Source of the DNA: Streptomyces hokutonensis
GTDB lineage: Bacteria > Actinomycetota > Actinomycetes > Streptomycetales > Streptomycetaceae
Length of the DNA: 64,000 bases
Direction of reading: 5' to 3'
NCBI RefSeq assembly: GCF_000376565.1
Contig: NZ_BARG01000002.1
Span: forward strand, 43,907 to 107,906
Below, piece after piece: positions 16,180-24,356 of the stretch. Below the pieces are notes generated by a model. That model had not been told where the DNA came from and searched no databases. It saw nothing but the letters and a program-made list of their open reading frames with translations. Both the position numbers and the translations under genes were made by a program. The number at the start of each line of letters is the position of its first letter. Position 1 is the first letter of the stretch.

Positions 16180-17121
16180 ATGAGCACAATCACCCTGGCG
16201 TCGAAGCGCCGCAGGTCGGCGCTTCGCACACTCGCCTTCATGTCGCCCTGGCTGATCGGCTTCGCGGTCTTCTTCGCGTATCCGCTGATCTCGACGGTCT
16301 ATTTCTCGTTCATGCACTACGACGGCTTCAAGCCGCCGACGTGGGTGGGGACGAAGAACTGGACGTACGTCTTCAAGAACTATCCGTACTTCTGGCCCGC
16401 GATGCGCAACACCCTGTGGCTCGTCGTGGTGATGGTGAGTCTCCGGGTCGTGTTCGGCCTGGGCGTCGGCCTGTTGATCACCAAGATCAAGACGGCGACG
16501 GGCGTCTTCCGGACGCTCTTCTACCTGCCGTACCTCGCCCCGCCGGTCGCGGCCACGATGGCGTTCGCGTTCCTCCTCAACCCCGGTACCGGGCCGGTGA
16601 ATTCGATCCTGGAGAAGGTCGGCATCCCGGCCCCGGGCTGGTTCAACGACCCCACCTGGTCCAAGCCGGCGCTCACTCTGCTCGCCCTCTGGGGCATCGG
16701 CGACCTCATGGTCATCTTCATGGCCGCGCTGCTCGACGTGCCTCAAGAGCAGTACGAGGCGGCCGAGCTGGACGGCGCGTCGGCCTGGCAGCGGTTCCGC
16801 TACGTGACCCTCCCGAACATCTCGCCCATCGTCATGTTCGCCGTCGTCACCGGCGTGATCCAGACCATGCAGTACTACACACAGCCACTCATCGCCGGGA
16901 AGGTCGCGTCCGGCGTCATCCAGGGCGCCGGCACGCAGTTCGAGCCCGGCTACCCGGAGAAGTCCACGCTCACCCTTCCCCAGCTCGTCTACAACCTCGG
17001 CTTCCAGCGCTTCGACTACGGCTCTGCCTGCGTGGTGGCACTCGTCCTGTTCGCCCTGTCGATGGTGTTCACCGCGTTCCTGATGCGGCGCCGGGGCGGC
17101 CTCAACCTGGCAGGTGACTGA
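16180..17121 (+). CDS. csnF: sugar ABC transporter permease (MalF-type)
   Basis: A 313-residue protein with six predicted membrane helices: about residues 22-42, 86-108, 120-142, 170-190, 220-242 and 280-300. The inner-membrane coupling motif of binding-protein-dependent permeases is present as 'EAAELDGASAWQRFRYVTLP' (EAA...G.........P). It starts seven bases after csnE and ends two bases before csnG, so it is translated from the same message. It forms a heterodimer with CsnG for uptake of chitosan-derived sugars. Confidence 0.93.
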   Translation: MSTITLASKRRRSALRTLAFMSPWLIGFAVFFAYPLISTVYFSFMHYDGFKPPTWVGTKNWTYVFKNYPYFWPAMRNTLWLVVVMVSLRVVFGLGVGLLITKIKTATGVFRTLFYLPYLAPPVAATMAFAFLLNPGTGPVNSILEKVGIPAPGWFNDPTWSKPALTLLALWGIGDLMVIFMAALLDVPQEQYEAAELDGASAWQRFRYVTLPNISPIVMFAVVTGVIQTMQYYTQPLIAGKVASGVIQGAGTQFEPGYPEKSTLTLPQLVYNLGFQRFDYGSACVVALVLFALSMVFTAFLMRRRGGLNLAGD

Positions 17122-17123
17122 CC

Positions 17124-18017
17124 ATGGCCCAAGTACTGGACAAACCGGTGGAGTTGCGGGCGCCGGTGACCCCCGCCGAGCGCACCGCCCGCCGCAAGGC
17201 GCTCATGGAGTGGATCGCGGTCCACTCGCTCGGTGTCGCCGCCGCGCTCTTCTTCACGCTCCCGTTCGTGTTCGTGTTCCTGACCTCGCTGATGAGCGAC
17301 AGCCAGGCCCTGAGCCGGGATCTGATCCCGCACACCTGGGAGTGGGGCAACTACCGCAAGGTCTTCGACACCCCGGGCTTCCTCACCTGGTGGAAGAACA
17401 CGCTGATCTACGCCGGTCTCGGCACCGTCCTGACCGTCGTGTCGTCGATCCCGGTGGCGTACGCGCTCGCCAAGTTCCGCTTCCGGGGCCGGAATCTGTC
17501 GCTGATGCTGGTCATCTCGATGATGATGCTGCCGCCGCAGGTCGTGATCATCCCGATGTACCTGTTCTGGGCCAAGCAGTTGGACCTGTCGGGCACGCTG
17601 TGGCCGCTGATCATCCCGATGGCGTTCGGGGACGCGTTCTCGATCTTCCTTCTCCGCCAGTTCCTGATGACCATCCCGAACGAGTACCTGGACGCGGCGA
17701 AGGTCGACGGCTGCGGTGAGTTCAAGACGCTCGTGCGGGTCGTGCTGCCGATGGCCAAGCCGGGTATCGCGGCCGTCGCGCTCTTCCAGTTCTTCTACGC
17801 CTGGAACGACTACTTCGGACCGCAGATCTACGCGTCCGAGAACCCCGGTGCCTGGACGCTGAGTTACGGCCTGGAGTCGTTCAAGGGCGCGCACCACACC
17901 GACTGGAATCTCACCATGGCCGCGACCGTGCTGGTCATGGCCCCCGTGATCCTCGTGTTCTTCTTCGCGCAGAAGGCGTTCGTCGAGGGTGTCACGCTCA
18001 CCGGAGTGAAGGGTTAA
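17124..18017 (+). CDS. csnG: sugar ABC transporter permease (MalG-type)
   Basis: A 297-residue protein with six membrane helices: about residues 35-57, 95-117, 128-150, 160-182, 205-225 and 265-287. The EAA loop reads 'EYLDAAKVDGCGEFKTLVRV'. 'WNDYFGPQIYASENPGAWTL' is typical of the MalG/CUT1 permeases. Position directly behind csnF with only two intervening bases supports an obligatory pair. The protein has a short cytoplasmic N-terminal extension of about 30 residues. Confidence 0.93.
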   Translation: MAQVLDKPVELRAPVTPAERTARRKALMEWIAVHSLGVAAALFFTLPFVFVFLTSLMSDSQALSRDLIPHTWEWGNYRKVFDTPGFLTWWKNTLIYAGLGTVLTVVSSIPVAYALAKFRFRGRNLSLMLVISMMMLPPQVVIIPMYLFWAKQLDLSGTLWPLIIPMAFGDAFSIFLLRQFLMTIPNEYLDAAKVDGCGEFKTLVRVVLPMAKPGIAAVALFQFFYAWNDYFGPQIYASENPGAWTLSYGLESFKGAHHTDWNLTMAATVLVMAPVILVFFFAQKAFVEGVTLTGVKG

Positions 18018-18023
18018 CCACGT

Positions 18024-19289
18024 ATGAAACTCACCGTGGTCGGCGGAGGCTCGACCTACACACCCGAACTCATCGACGGTTTCGCCCGGTTGAGGGACAC
18101 CCTGCCCGTCGAGGAACTGGTCCTCGTCGACCCGGCGCCCGAACGCCTGGAGCTGGTGGGCGGGTTGGCCCGCCGGATCTTCGCCAAGCAGGGGCATCCG
18201 GGGAAGATCGTGACGACGTCCGACCTGGACGCCGGTGTCGAGGGCGCCGACGCGGTGCTGCTCCAGCTCCGCGTCGGCGGCCAGGCGGCCCGCGAGCAGG
18301 ACGAGACCTGGCCGCTGGAGTGCGGCTGCGTCGGCCAGGAGACGACCGGCGCGGGCGGCCTCGCCAAGGCGCTGCGGACCGTACCGGTGGTGCTCGACAT
18401 CGCGGAACGGGTCCGCCGTACGAACCCGGACGCCTGGATCATCGACTTCACCAACCCGGTGGGGATCGTGACCCGCGCCCTGCTCCAGGCCGGCCACAAG
18501 GCGGTCGGGCTGTGCAACGTGGCGATCGGCTTCCAGCGGAAGTTCGCCGGACTCCTCGGCGTCTCCCCCAGTGATGTGCACCTCGACCATGTGGGCCTCA
18601 ACCACCTCACCTGGGAGACCGGTGTGCGGCTCGGCGGTCCCGAGGGCGAGAACGTCCTGCCCAAGCTGCTCGGCGAGTTCGGCGACGACATCGCCGCCGA
18701 CCTGAGCCTGCCCCGGGTGCTGCTCGACCGGCTCGGCGTCGTCCCGTCGTACTACCTGCGGTACTTCTACGCGCACGACGAGGTCGTGCGGGAACTCCGT
18801 ACGAAGCCGTCGCGGGCCTCCCAAGTGGCCGAGATGGAACGTGAGTTGCTGAAGATGTACGCCGATCCCGCGCTCGACGAGAAGCCCGCGCTGCTCGCCA
18901 AGCGCGGCGGGGCCTACTACTCGGAGGCCGCCGTGGATCTGGCCGCCGCGCTGCTCGGCGGGGGCGGGAGTCCCTACCAGGTGGTGAACACGTACAACAA
19001 GGGCACGCTGCCGTTCCTGCCGGACGACGCCGTCATCGAGGTGCAGGCGGCCGTCGGCGCGAAGGGCCCGACGCCGCTCGAGGTGGCCGAGGTCGACCCG
19101 CTGTACGCGGGGTTGACGGCGAACGTGACCGCGTACGAGGACCTCGCCCTGGAGGCCGCGCTGCGCGGTGGCCGGGACCGGGTGTTCCGGGCGCTGCTCT
19201 CGCATCCCCTGATCGGCCAGTACGAGTACGCCGAAGCCCTGACCGACCAGCTGATCGCGCACAACCGGGAGCACCTCGCGTGGGCCTGA
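18024..19289 (+). CDS. csnH: GH4 family 6-phospho-beta-glycosidase
   Basis: A 421-residue NAD- and Mn-dependent glycosidase. The Rossmann start 'LTVVGGGSTYTPELIDGF' binds NAD. 'IDFTNPVGIVTRAL', the metal ligand Cys in 'VGLCNVAIGFQRK' and His in 'HVGLNHLTWE', and the catalytic Tyr region 'GGAYYSEAAVDLAAALLGG' are all in place. GH4 enzymes cleave phosphorylated disaccharides by an oxidation-elimination route. In this operon the natural substrate is inferred to be phosphorylated chitobiose-like (glucosamine) units. It overlaps csnK by ten bases. Confidence 0.93.
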   Translation: MKLTVVGGGSTYTPELIDGFARLRDTLPVEELVLVDPAPERLELVGGLARRIFAKQGHPGKIVTTSDLDAGVEGADAVLLQLRVGGQAAREQDETWPLECGCVGQETTGAGGLAKALRTVPVVLDIAERVRRTNPDAWIIDFTNPVGIVTRALLQAGHKAVGLCNVAIGFQRKFAGLLGVSPSDVHLDHVGLNHLTWETGVRLGGPEGENVLPKLLGEFGDDIAADLSLPRVLLDRLGVVPSYYLRYFYAHDEVVRELRTKPSRASQVAEMERELLKMYADPALDEKPALLAKRGGAYYSEAAVDLAAALLGGGGSPYQVVNTYNKGTLPFLPDDAVIEVQAAVGAKGPTPLEVAEVDPLYAGLTANVTAYEDLALEAALRGGRDRVFRALLSHPLIGQYEYAEALTDQLIAHNREHLAWA

Positions 19290-20251
19290 CCGCAAGTGTC
19301 CTCGCCGTCGACGCGGGCAACAGCAAGACCGACGTCGCGGTCGTGGCGGCCGACGGAGAGATCCTCGCCACGGCCCGCGGCGGCGGGTTCCGGCCTCCGG
19401 TCGTGGGCATCGGGACGGCCGTGGACAACGTCGCCGAGGCCGTCACCCGCGCCTTCGCGGACGCGGGGGTGAGCGCGGTCCAGCACGTGTCGGCCTGTCT
19501 CGCCAACGCCGACTTCCCCGTGGAGGAGGAGCAGTTGGCCGCCGCGCTGCACGCGCGCGGGTGGGGCGCGAGCGTGGAGGTGCGCAACGACACGTTCGCG
19601 GTGCTGCGGGCGGGCATCCCCGAGCCGCGCGGGGTCGCCGTCGTGTGCGGGGCGGGCATCAACTGCGTCGGCATGCGGCCCGACGGCCGTACCGCCCGCT
19701 TCCCGGCGATCGGCCGTATCTCCGGTGACTGGGGCGGCGGTTGGGGCCTGGCGGAGGAGGCCCTGTGGCACGCGGCCCGCGCCGAGGACGGCCGCGGCGG
19801 TCCTACGGCCCTGGCGCGCACCCTCCCGGCGTACTTCGGCCTGGACTCCATGTACGGCCTGATCCAGGCGCTGCATCTCGAACAGGTCACGCACGAGCGG
19901 CGGCACGAGTTGACACCGGTGCTGTTCGCGACGGCGGCGGACGGCGACCCGGTGGCCCGTTCGATCGTGGACCGGATGGCGGAGGAGGTGGTGGCGATGG
20001 CGACGGTCGCGCTGACCCGCCTGGATCTGCTCGACGAGGAGGCGCCGGTGCTGCTCGGCGGGAGCGTCCTCGCCGCCCGGCATCCCCAACTGGACGACCG
20101 TATAAGGGAGTTGCTTGCGGTTCGGGCACCCAAGGCGGTGGCGACGGTGGTCACCGCGCGGCCGGTCCTCGGGTCGGTGCTGCTGGGGCTGGACCACGTG
20201 GGTGTTCCGGCCGAGGCGCATGTGCGGGCGCGGGGGTTCTACGAGCACTGA
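19280..20251 (+). CDS. csnK: BadF/BadG-type glucosamine or N-acetylglucosamine kinase
   Basis: A 323-residue protein from GTG 19280, overlapping csnH. The actin-fold ATPase signatures are present: 'VDAGNSKTDVAVVAADG' (phosphate 1), 'VEVRNDTFAVLRAGIP' with the catalytic Asp, 'VVCGAGINCVGM' and 'GDWGGGWGLAEEALWHAARA'. It belongs to the BadF/BadG/BcrA/BcrD superfamily that includes mammalian-type N-acetylglucosamine kinase. Its place at the end of the csn operon implies phosphorylation of imported glucosamine sugars before or after GH4 cleavage. No clear terminator follows; 185 bases separate it from glnX. Confidence 0.92.
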   Translation: MGLTASVLAVDAGNSKTDVAVVAADGEILATARGGGFRPPVVGIGTAVDNVAEAVTRAFADAGVSAVQHVSACLANADFPVEEEQLAAALHARGWGASVEVRNDTFAVLRAGIPEPRGVAVVCGAGINCVGMRPDGRTARFPAIGRISGDWGGGWGLAEEALWHAARAEDGRGGPTALARTLPAYFGLDSMYGLIQALHLEQVTHERRHELTPVLFATAADGDPVARSIVDRMAEEVVAMATVALTRLDLLDEEAPVLLGGSVLAARHPQLDDRIRELLAVRAPKAVATVVTARPVLGSVLLGLDHVGVPAEAHVRARGFYEH

Positions 20252-20436
20252 CACCCGGGAACCGAACAGATTCCCACGGCGTATTCATGGACAAGGGGGC
20301 GGTGGGGGGCGTTGTGTGGTGCCGGAAATCCGGTCATCACGCTGCGATCCGATCAAGATCCAGTGAAGGCCCGTGCGGAATGTCAGTCCTGGCGGCGATA
20401 CTTGCGGCGACGGGATGACCCTGGGGGAGGTCAGCG

Positions 20437-21882
20437 GTGACACAACCGCCGAAGAGCAGTACGGCGCCACCGGGCTCCGGTGTGCCCACGATGCCCGCGC
20501 TGCCGCCGCAGTCGGGCCGGTCGGGGGCGCCCGCGCCCCGGCGTGCGCCGGACACGGCACCCGCGCGCCGTACGGCCCTCGCCGAGGGCGTCGACCAGTT
20601 GCGCGCGGCCGCCACCACCGAGCCGGGGCGGCTGCGGGCCATCGGCGCGCTGCTGGCCCTGCTGGTGGTCGCGTTCGGTGCGGTCACCGCCTGGCAGACC
20701 GACAGCCGGGCCTCGGCGGCCGACGACGTGCTGCACCACAGCCAGCCGCTCAGTTCGGACGCGGCGGACATCTACCGCTCGCTCGCGGACGCCAACACGA
20801 TGGCGGCCACCGGTTATCTGGCGGGTCTGCAGGAGACGCAGGACACCCGCAAGCAGTACGAGGACGACATCAAGACGGCCGCCGCGAAGCTCGTCACGGC
20901 CGCCGCCAACACCGACCCGGGCACGTCGTCCGCGGCCATCATCACGGATCTCAACGAACTCCTGCCGCAGTACAAGGGTTTGGTCGAGTCGGCCCGCGCC
21001 AACAACCGGCAGGGTTTCCCGGTGGGCGGCGCCTATCTGCGCGCCGCGAACGACACCATGCAGAACCAGATGCTCCCGAAGGCCCAGGACCTCTACAAGA
21101 ACGAGAACGCGCGGCTGAGCACCGACTACGGGAACGCGAAGCCGTACCCGTGGTTCGCGATCGCCCTCGGGCTCGTCGCGCTCGGCGGTCTCGCCTGGGC
21201 CCAGCGGCGCAACTACCAGCGCACCAACCGGGTGCTGAACCACGGCCTGGTCGCCGCCTCGGCCACCACCGCGGTCGTCCTGCTGTGGGTGGTCGTCGGC
21301 CACACCGTCGCCCGCGCGGGCCTCGACGACTCCTACGACCACGGGGTCAAGTCGCTCAACGTGCTGCACGACGCCCGCATCGCCTCCCTGAAGGCCCGCA
21401 GCGACGAGAACCTGACACTGGTCAGCCGTGGCGCGGAGACCCACGAACTCGCGGACGGCACGGTCATGGACGCCTACGACTGGGGCTACGACCAGCAGAT
21501 CGCCGCGCTGGGCAAGGGCCTGAAACTGGCCGACTCGCTCGCCGACGACTCCGCGGGCCGCAAGCCCGTCGCGGTCGCCAACAGCTCCATGACGGTGTGG
21601 ATCTCCCGCCACAAGCAGGTCAGCGAGCACAACAACGCGGGCGACTACCAGGCGGCCCGCGACGGTGTCATCGGCAAGGACGGTGCGACGGCCGAGTGCT
21701 TCCAGGCCGTGGACGCCTCGCTGGACACGGCGCTGAAGCACGAGACCAAGGAGTTCCAGCGGTCCGCGGGTGACGGTCTGGACGCCATGACCGGTCTCAC
21801 CGTCGGCGCCGCGGTGCTCGCCGTGCTCGGTGCGGCCGGCGCCGTGCTGGGCATCGGGCGCAGGCTGTCGGAGTACCGGTGA
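20437..21882 (+). CDS. glnX: GlnX-like four-helix membrane signalling protein
   Basis: A 481-residue protein from GTG 20437 with GGGGGAGG upstream. A disordered Pro-rich N-terminus of about 60 residues precedes TM1 (about 68-88). An extracytoplasmic helical domain (89-237) follows, then TM2 (238-256) and TM3 (270-291), a second extracytoplasmic domain (292-448) and TM4 near the end (about 450-475). The architecture, and the following genes for a glutamine/glutamate-binding protein and PknG, match the mycobacterial/corynebacterial glnX-glnH-pknG set. There GlnX is thought to relay amino-acid binding by GlnH across the membrane to PknG. The two repeated external halves look like chemoreceptor-type four-helix sensor domains. 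Confidence 0.85.
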   Translation: MTQPPKSSTAPPGSGVPTMPALPPQSGRSGAPAPRRAPDTAPARRTALAEGVDQLRAAATTEPGRLRAIGALLALLVVAFGAVTAWQTDSRASAADDVLHHSQPLSSDAADIYRSLADANTMAATGYLAGLQETQDTRKQYEDDIKTAAAKLVTAAANTDPGTSSAAIITDLNELLPQYKGLVESARANNRQGFPVGGAYLRAANDTMQNQMLPKAQDLYKNENARLSTDYGNAKPYPWFAIALGLVALGGLAWAQRRNYQRTNRVLNHGLVAASATTAVVLLWVVVGHTVARAGLDDSYDHGVKSLNVLHDARIASLKARSDENLTLVSRGAETHELADGTVMDAYDWGYDQQIAALGKGLKLADSLADDSAGRKPVAVANSSMTVWISRHKQVSEHNNAGDYQAARDGVIGKDGATAECFQAVDASLDTALKHETKEFQRSAGDGLDAMTGLTVGAAVLAVLGAAGAVLGIGRRLSEYR

Positions 21883-21896
21883 AAGGGGGCGTGACC

Positions 21897-22955
21897 ATGC
21901 GAGCACGCGATGACTTTCTTCGCCGCCTGAGGGCTGTACGACGCCTGCGGATCAGCCTGAAGGGCTGGGGCGGGGTGGGTGCGATGGCGGCCGTCTGCGT
22001 CCTCGCGGTCGCCTTCGTCCTGCTGCTGCCGCTCACCCAGTCGCGCGGCGAGGCCGGCGCGGACCTCGGCGGGCAGCGCACCACCCAGGGCGTCCAGGCC
22101 AGGGCCCCCAAGTGCGACGAGAGCACCGTCCAGAACCAGAGCCCGGCCCCGTCGGACGCCGGGGGCACCACGATCGACGCCATCAAGGCCCGCGGCGTCC
22201 TGAAGGTGGGCGTCGACCAGAACAGCTACCGCTGGGGCTACCGCGACCCGAACAGCGCCAAGGGCGACCTGGCGGGCTTCGACATCGACCTCGTCACGGC
22301 CATCGCCAAGAACATCTTCGGCAGCGCGTACACCGACAAGAGCATCCAGTTCCTGGCCATCCCGACCAACGAGCGCATCCCGGCGATCCAGAAGAACCGC
22401 GTCGACATGGTCGTCCGCACCATGACGATCACCTGCAAGCGCGCCGGGCAAGTCGCCTTCTCCGCCCCGTACTTCGTCACCGGCCAGCAGGTCCTCGCCC
22501 CGAAGGTGTCGTCGATCACGGGCTACAACGACACCCTCGCGAACAAGCGGGTCTGCTCGGCGAAGACCTCCACGGCGAACGACAGTCTGAACGCGGACAA
22601 GGGCAAAAAGATCCCCGCCAGCGTCACGATCATGGACCCCGTGCCCAACCAGCTGGACTGTCTGGTGAAGCTCCAACTCGGCGAGGCCGACGCGGTGGTG
22701 ACCGACGGCGCGCTCGCCGCCAGCCAGGCCGCGCAGGACCCGACGGTGGAGCTGAAGGGCAGCCCCTTCACCACCGAGTACTACGGCGTGGCGATGAACC
22801 TGAAGGCCACCGATCTGGTACGCCGGGTCAACCGAATACTGGAGACCTACCGCACCAGCCCCGACGGCTGGCGGGCGTCGTACACGAAATGGCTGCTGCC
22901 CACCCTGCGCGCGGACTCGAAGTCGGCCAACCCGCCCGTACCGCAGTACAAGTGA
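21897..22955 (+). CDS. glnH: GlnH-like amino-acid-binding protein, membrane-tethered
   Basis: A 352-residue protein from ATG 21897, with AAAGGGGG eight bases upstream; a GTG at 21879 overlapping the glnX stop is an alternative. A basic N-terminus and one hydrophobic helix (about 27-48) are followed by a family-3 solute-binding domain: 'RGVLKVGVDQNSYRWGYRDP', 'LAGFDIDLVTAIAKNIFG', 'NRVDMVVRTMTITCKRA', 'EADAVVTDGALAA'. No lipobox Cys is seen, so the protein appears tethered by an uncleaved helix, whereas mycobacterial GlnH is a lipoprotein. Without any transporter permease nearby it should act as a sensor for Asp/Glu/Gln-type ligands in partnership with GlnX. Confidence 0.88.
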   Translation: MRARDDFLRRLRAVRRLRISLKGWGGVGAMAAVCVLAVAFVLLLPLTQSRGEAGADLGGQRTTQGVQARAPKCDESTVQNQSPAPSDAGGTTIDAIKARGVLKVGVDQNSYRWGYRDPNSAKGDLAGFDIDLVTAIAKNIFGSAYTDKSIQFLAIPTNERIPAIQKNRVDMVVRTMTITCKRAGQVAFSAPYFVTGQQVLAPKVSSITGYNDTLANKRVCSAKTSTANDSLNADKGKKIPASVTIMDPVPNQLDCLVKLQLGEADAVVTDGALAASQAAQDPTVELKGSPFTTEYYGVAMNLKATDLVRRVNRILETYRTSPDGWRASYTKWLLPTLRADSKSANPPVPQYK

Positions 22956-23024
22956 CGGACCGTCGACCACCGAACGGCACAGACACGGACCACCGGCAGA
23001 ACACAACGCAGCGAGAGGTGATCG

Positions 23025-24356
23025 ATGGGCGTCACGGGACCCCCCGGGCCGGTAATGGACCGGGACGAGGTGGACCGTGCGCTGGCGCGGCTCGGCGCGG
23101 AGCACGAGGCCATCGAGACCTCGCTCCTCGCCCTGCAGGACCACGCGGGCCGCAGACTCCTCGAAGGCGCCGAGCTCACCGGCACCACCAAGGAGCGCTG
23201 GGCGACCACCGAGTCGTCGATCACGCTGCTGTGGGCGTACTTCGACGCGTACACGGACGCGTTCCACGCCGCCCAGAGCATCCGTTCCCGGCGCCGCTGG
23301 TCCAGCCGTGAGGACCTGGTCGAGCTGACCGAGCTGCTGCGCGGCGAGTCCGTCACGGTCGCCGGATCCACCACGGCGACGGCCAACGCCCCGACGCTGA
23401 CGGGCGGTTCGAGCAAGCTGAGCCACCAGTTCTCGCTGAGCGCGCTGGTGGACGAGATGAACGAGCTGTACGCGACCTCTCTCGACATGGTTGTCACGTC
23501 CGACGCGGTGTGGTCCGCGCTGCCCGCCCGGATCGATTTACTGGCCGCGGAGCTGCAGCGCACCCGGCAGCTGGCCCACTCGGTCGGCGTCCGCCCGGGA
23601 GAGCACCCGGCGGGCGACGACCTGGAGCGCATCACCACCACCCTGACCGAGCTGCGCGAGCGGGTCATCTCCGACCCGCTGGCCTTCTGGGTGCGCGCGC
23701 AGGGCAGTTCGGCCCCCGGCGGCGGCCGGCCCGACACCACGGTCTACGACCGGGAGGCGCGCGCGCTGGAGGAGGTGCGCCGGGAGATCGACGCGGTGCT
23801 GACCGTCCGGCAGGACGCGGAGGCCCGCCTGGTGAAGCTGCGGGACGTGCTCTCGCGCGCGGACCGCACGCTCGCCGAGGCGCGGACCGCGCGCGGTGAG
23901 GTCCTCGCGAAGATCGCCGCGACGGAGGTGCCGGTCGTCAGCGGACCGCCGACCGTGCTCCAGGAGCAGCTGTCGACGGCCGCGGAGTACCGCAGACACG
24001 CCCAGTGGCACCGCCTTTCGCCGCTCCTGGAGTCCCTGGAGCAGAAGGCGGAGGACGAACTGCTGCGCGCCCGCGAGTCGTTGACGGCGGTCACCCAGCC
24101 GCTGGCGGTCCGCGCGGAGCTGCGCGGCCGCCTCGACGCGTACAAGGCGAAGGTCGCCCGGCACGGCCTCGCGGAGGACCCGTTCCTCATCGAGCGGTAC
24201 GACGCGGCGCGCCGCATGCTGTGGAGCGCGCCCTGCGACCTGCGCGTCGCGGAACAGGCGGTGCTGCGCTACCAGCACGCCGCCGCCGAGCAGTTGAGCG
24301 CTTCCCGGACCCGGCCGCAGGGCGGTCCCGAGGACTCGAGGGGGCCGGGCGCGTGA
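23025..24356 (+). CDS. coiled-coil protein inserted between glnH and pknG
   Basis: A 443-residue soluble protein from ATG 23025 (GAGAGG nine bases upstream). It is almost entirely helical, with heptad-rich segments at about residues 10-45, 150-200 and 245-310 ('ALEEVRREIDAVLTVRQDAE'), and no membrane segment or enzymatic motif. The stop overlaps the GTG of pknG, so it is coupled to the kinase. Mycobacterial pknG operons have no such gene between glnH and pknG as far as I know, so this is a Streptomyces-side addition. A scaffold linking the cytoplasmic side of GlnX to PknG is a reasonable guess but not proven. Confidence 0.75.
   Translation: MGVTGPPGPVMDRDEVDRALARLGAEHEAIETSLLALQDHAGRRLLEGAELTGTTKERWATTESSITLLWAYFDAYTDAFHAAQSIRSRRRWSSREDLVELTELLRGESVTVAGSTTATANAPTLTGGSSKLSHQFSLSALVDEMNELYATSLDMVVTSDAVWSALPARIDLLAAELQRTRQLAHSVGVRPGEHPAGDDLERITTTLTELRERVISDPLAFWVRAQGSSAPGGGRPDTTVYDREARALEEVRREIDAVLTVRQDAEARLVKLRDVLSRADRTLAEARTARGEVLAKIAATEVPVVSGPPTVLQEQLSTAAEYRRHAQWHRLSPLLESLEQKAEDELLRARESLTAVTQPLAVRAELRGRLDAYKAKVARHGLAEDPFLIERYDAARRMLWSAPCDLRVAEQAVLRYQHAAAEQLSASRTRPQGGPEDSRGPGA

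Noticed and set aside
20322..20333. CCGGA-AA-TCCGG palindrome upstream of glnX as an operator
   Set aside because: Short and GC-rich; such palindromes occur often by chance in this genome and nothing else supports it.
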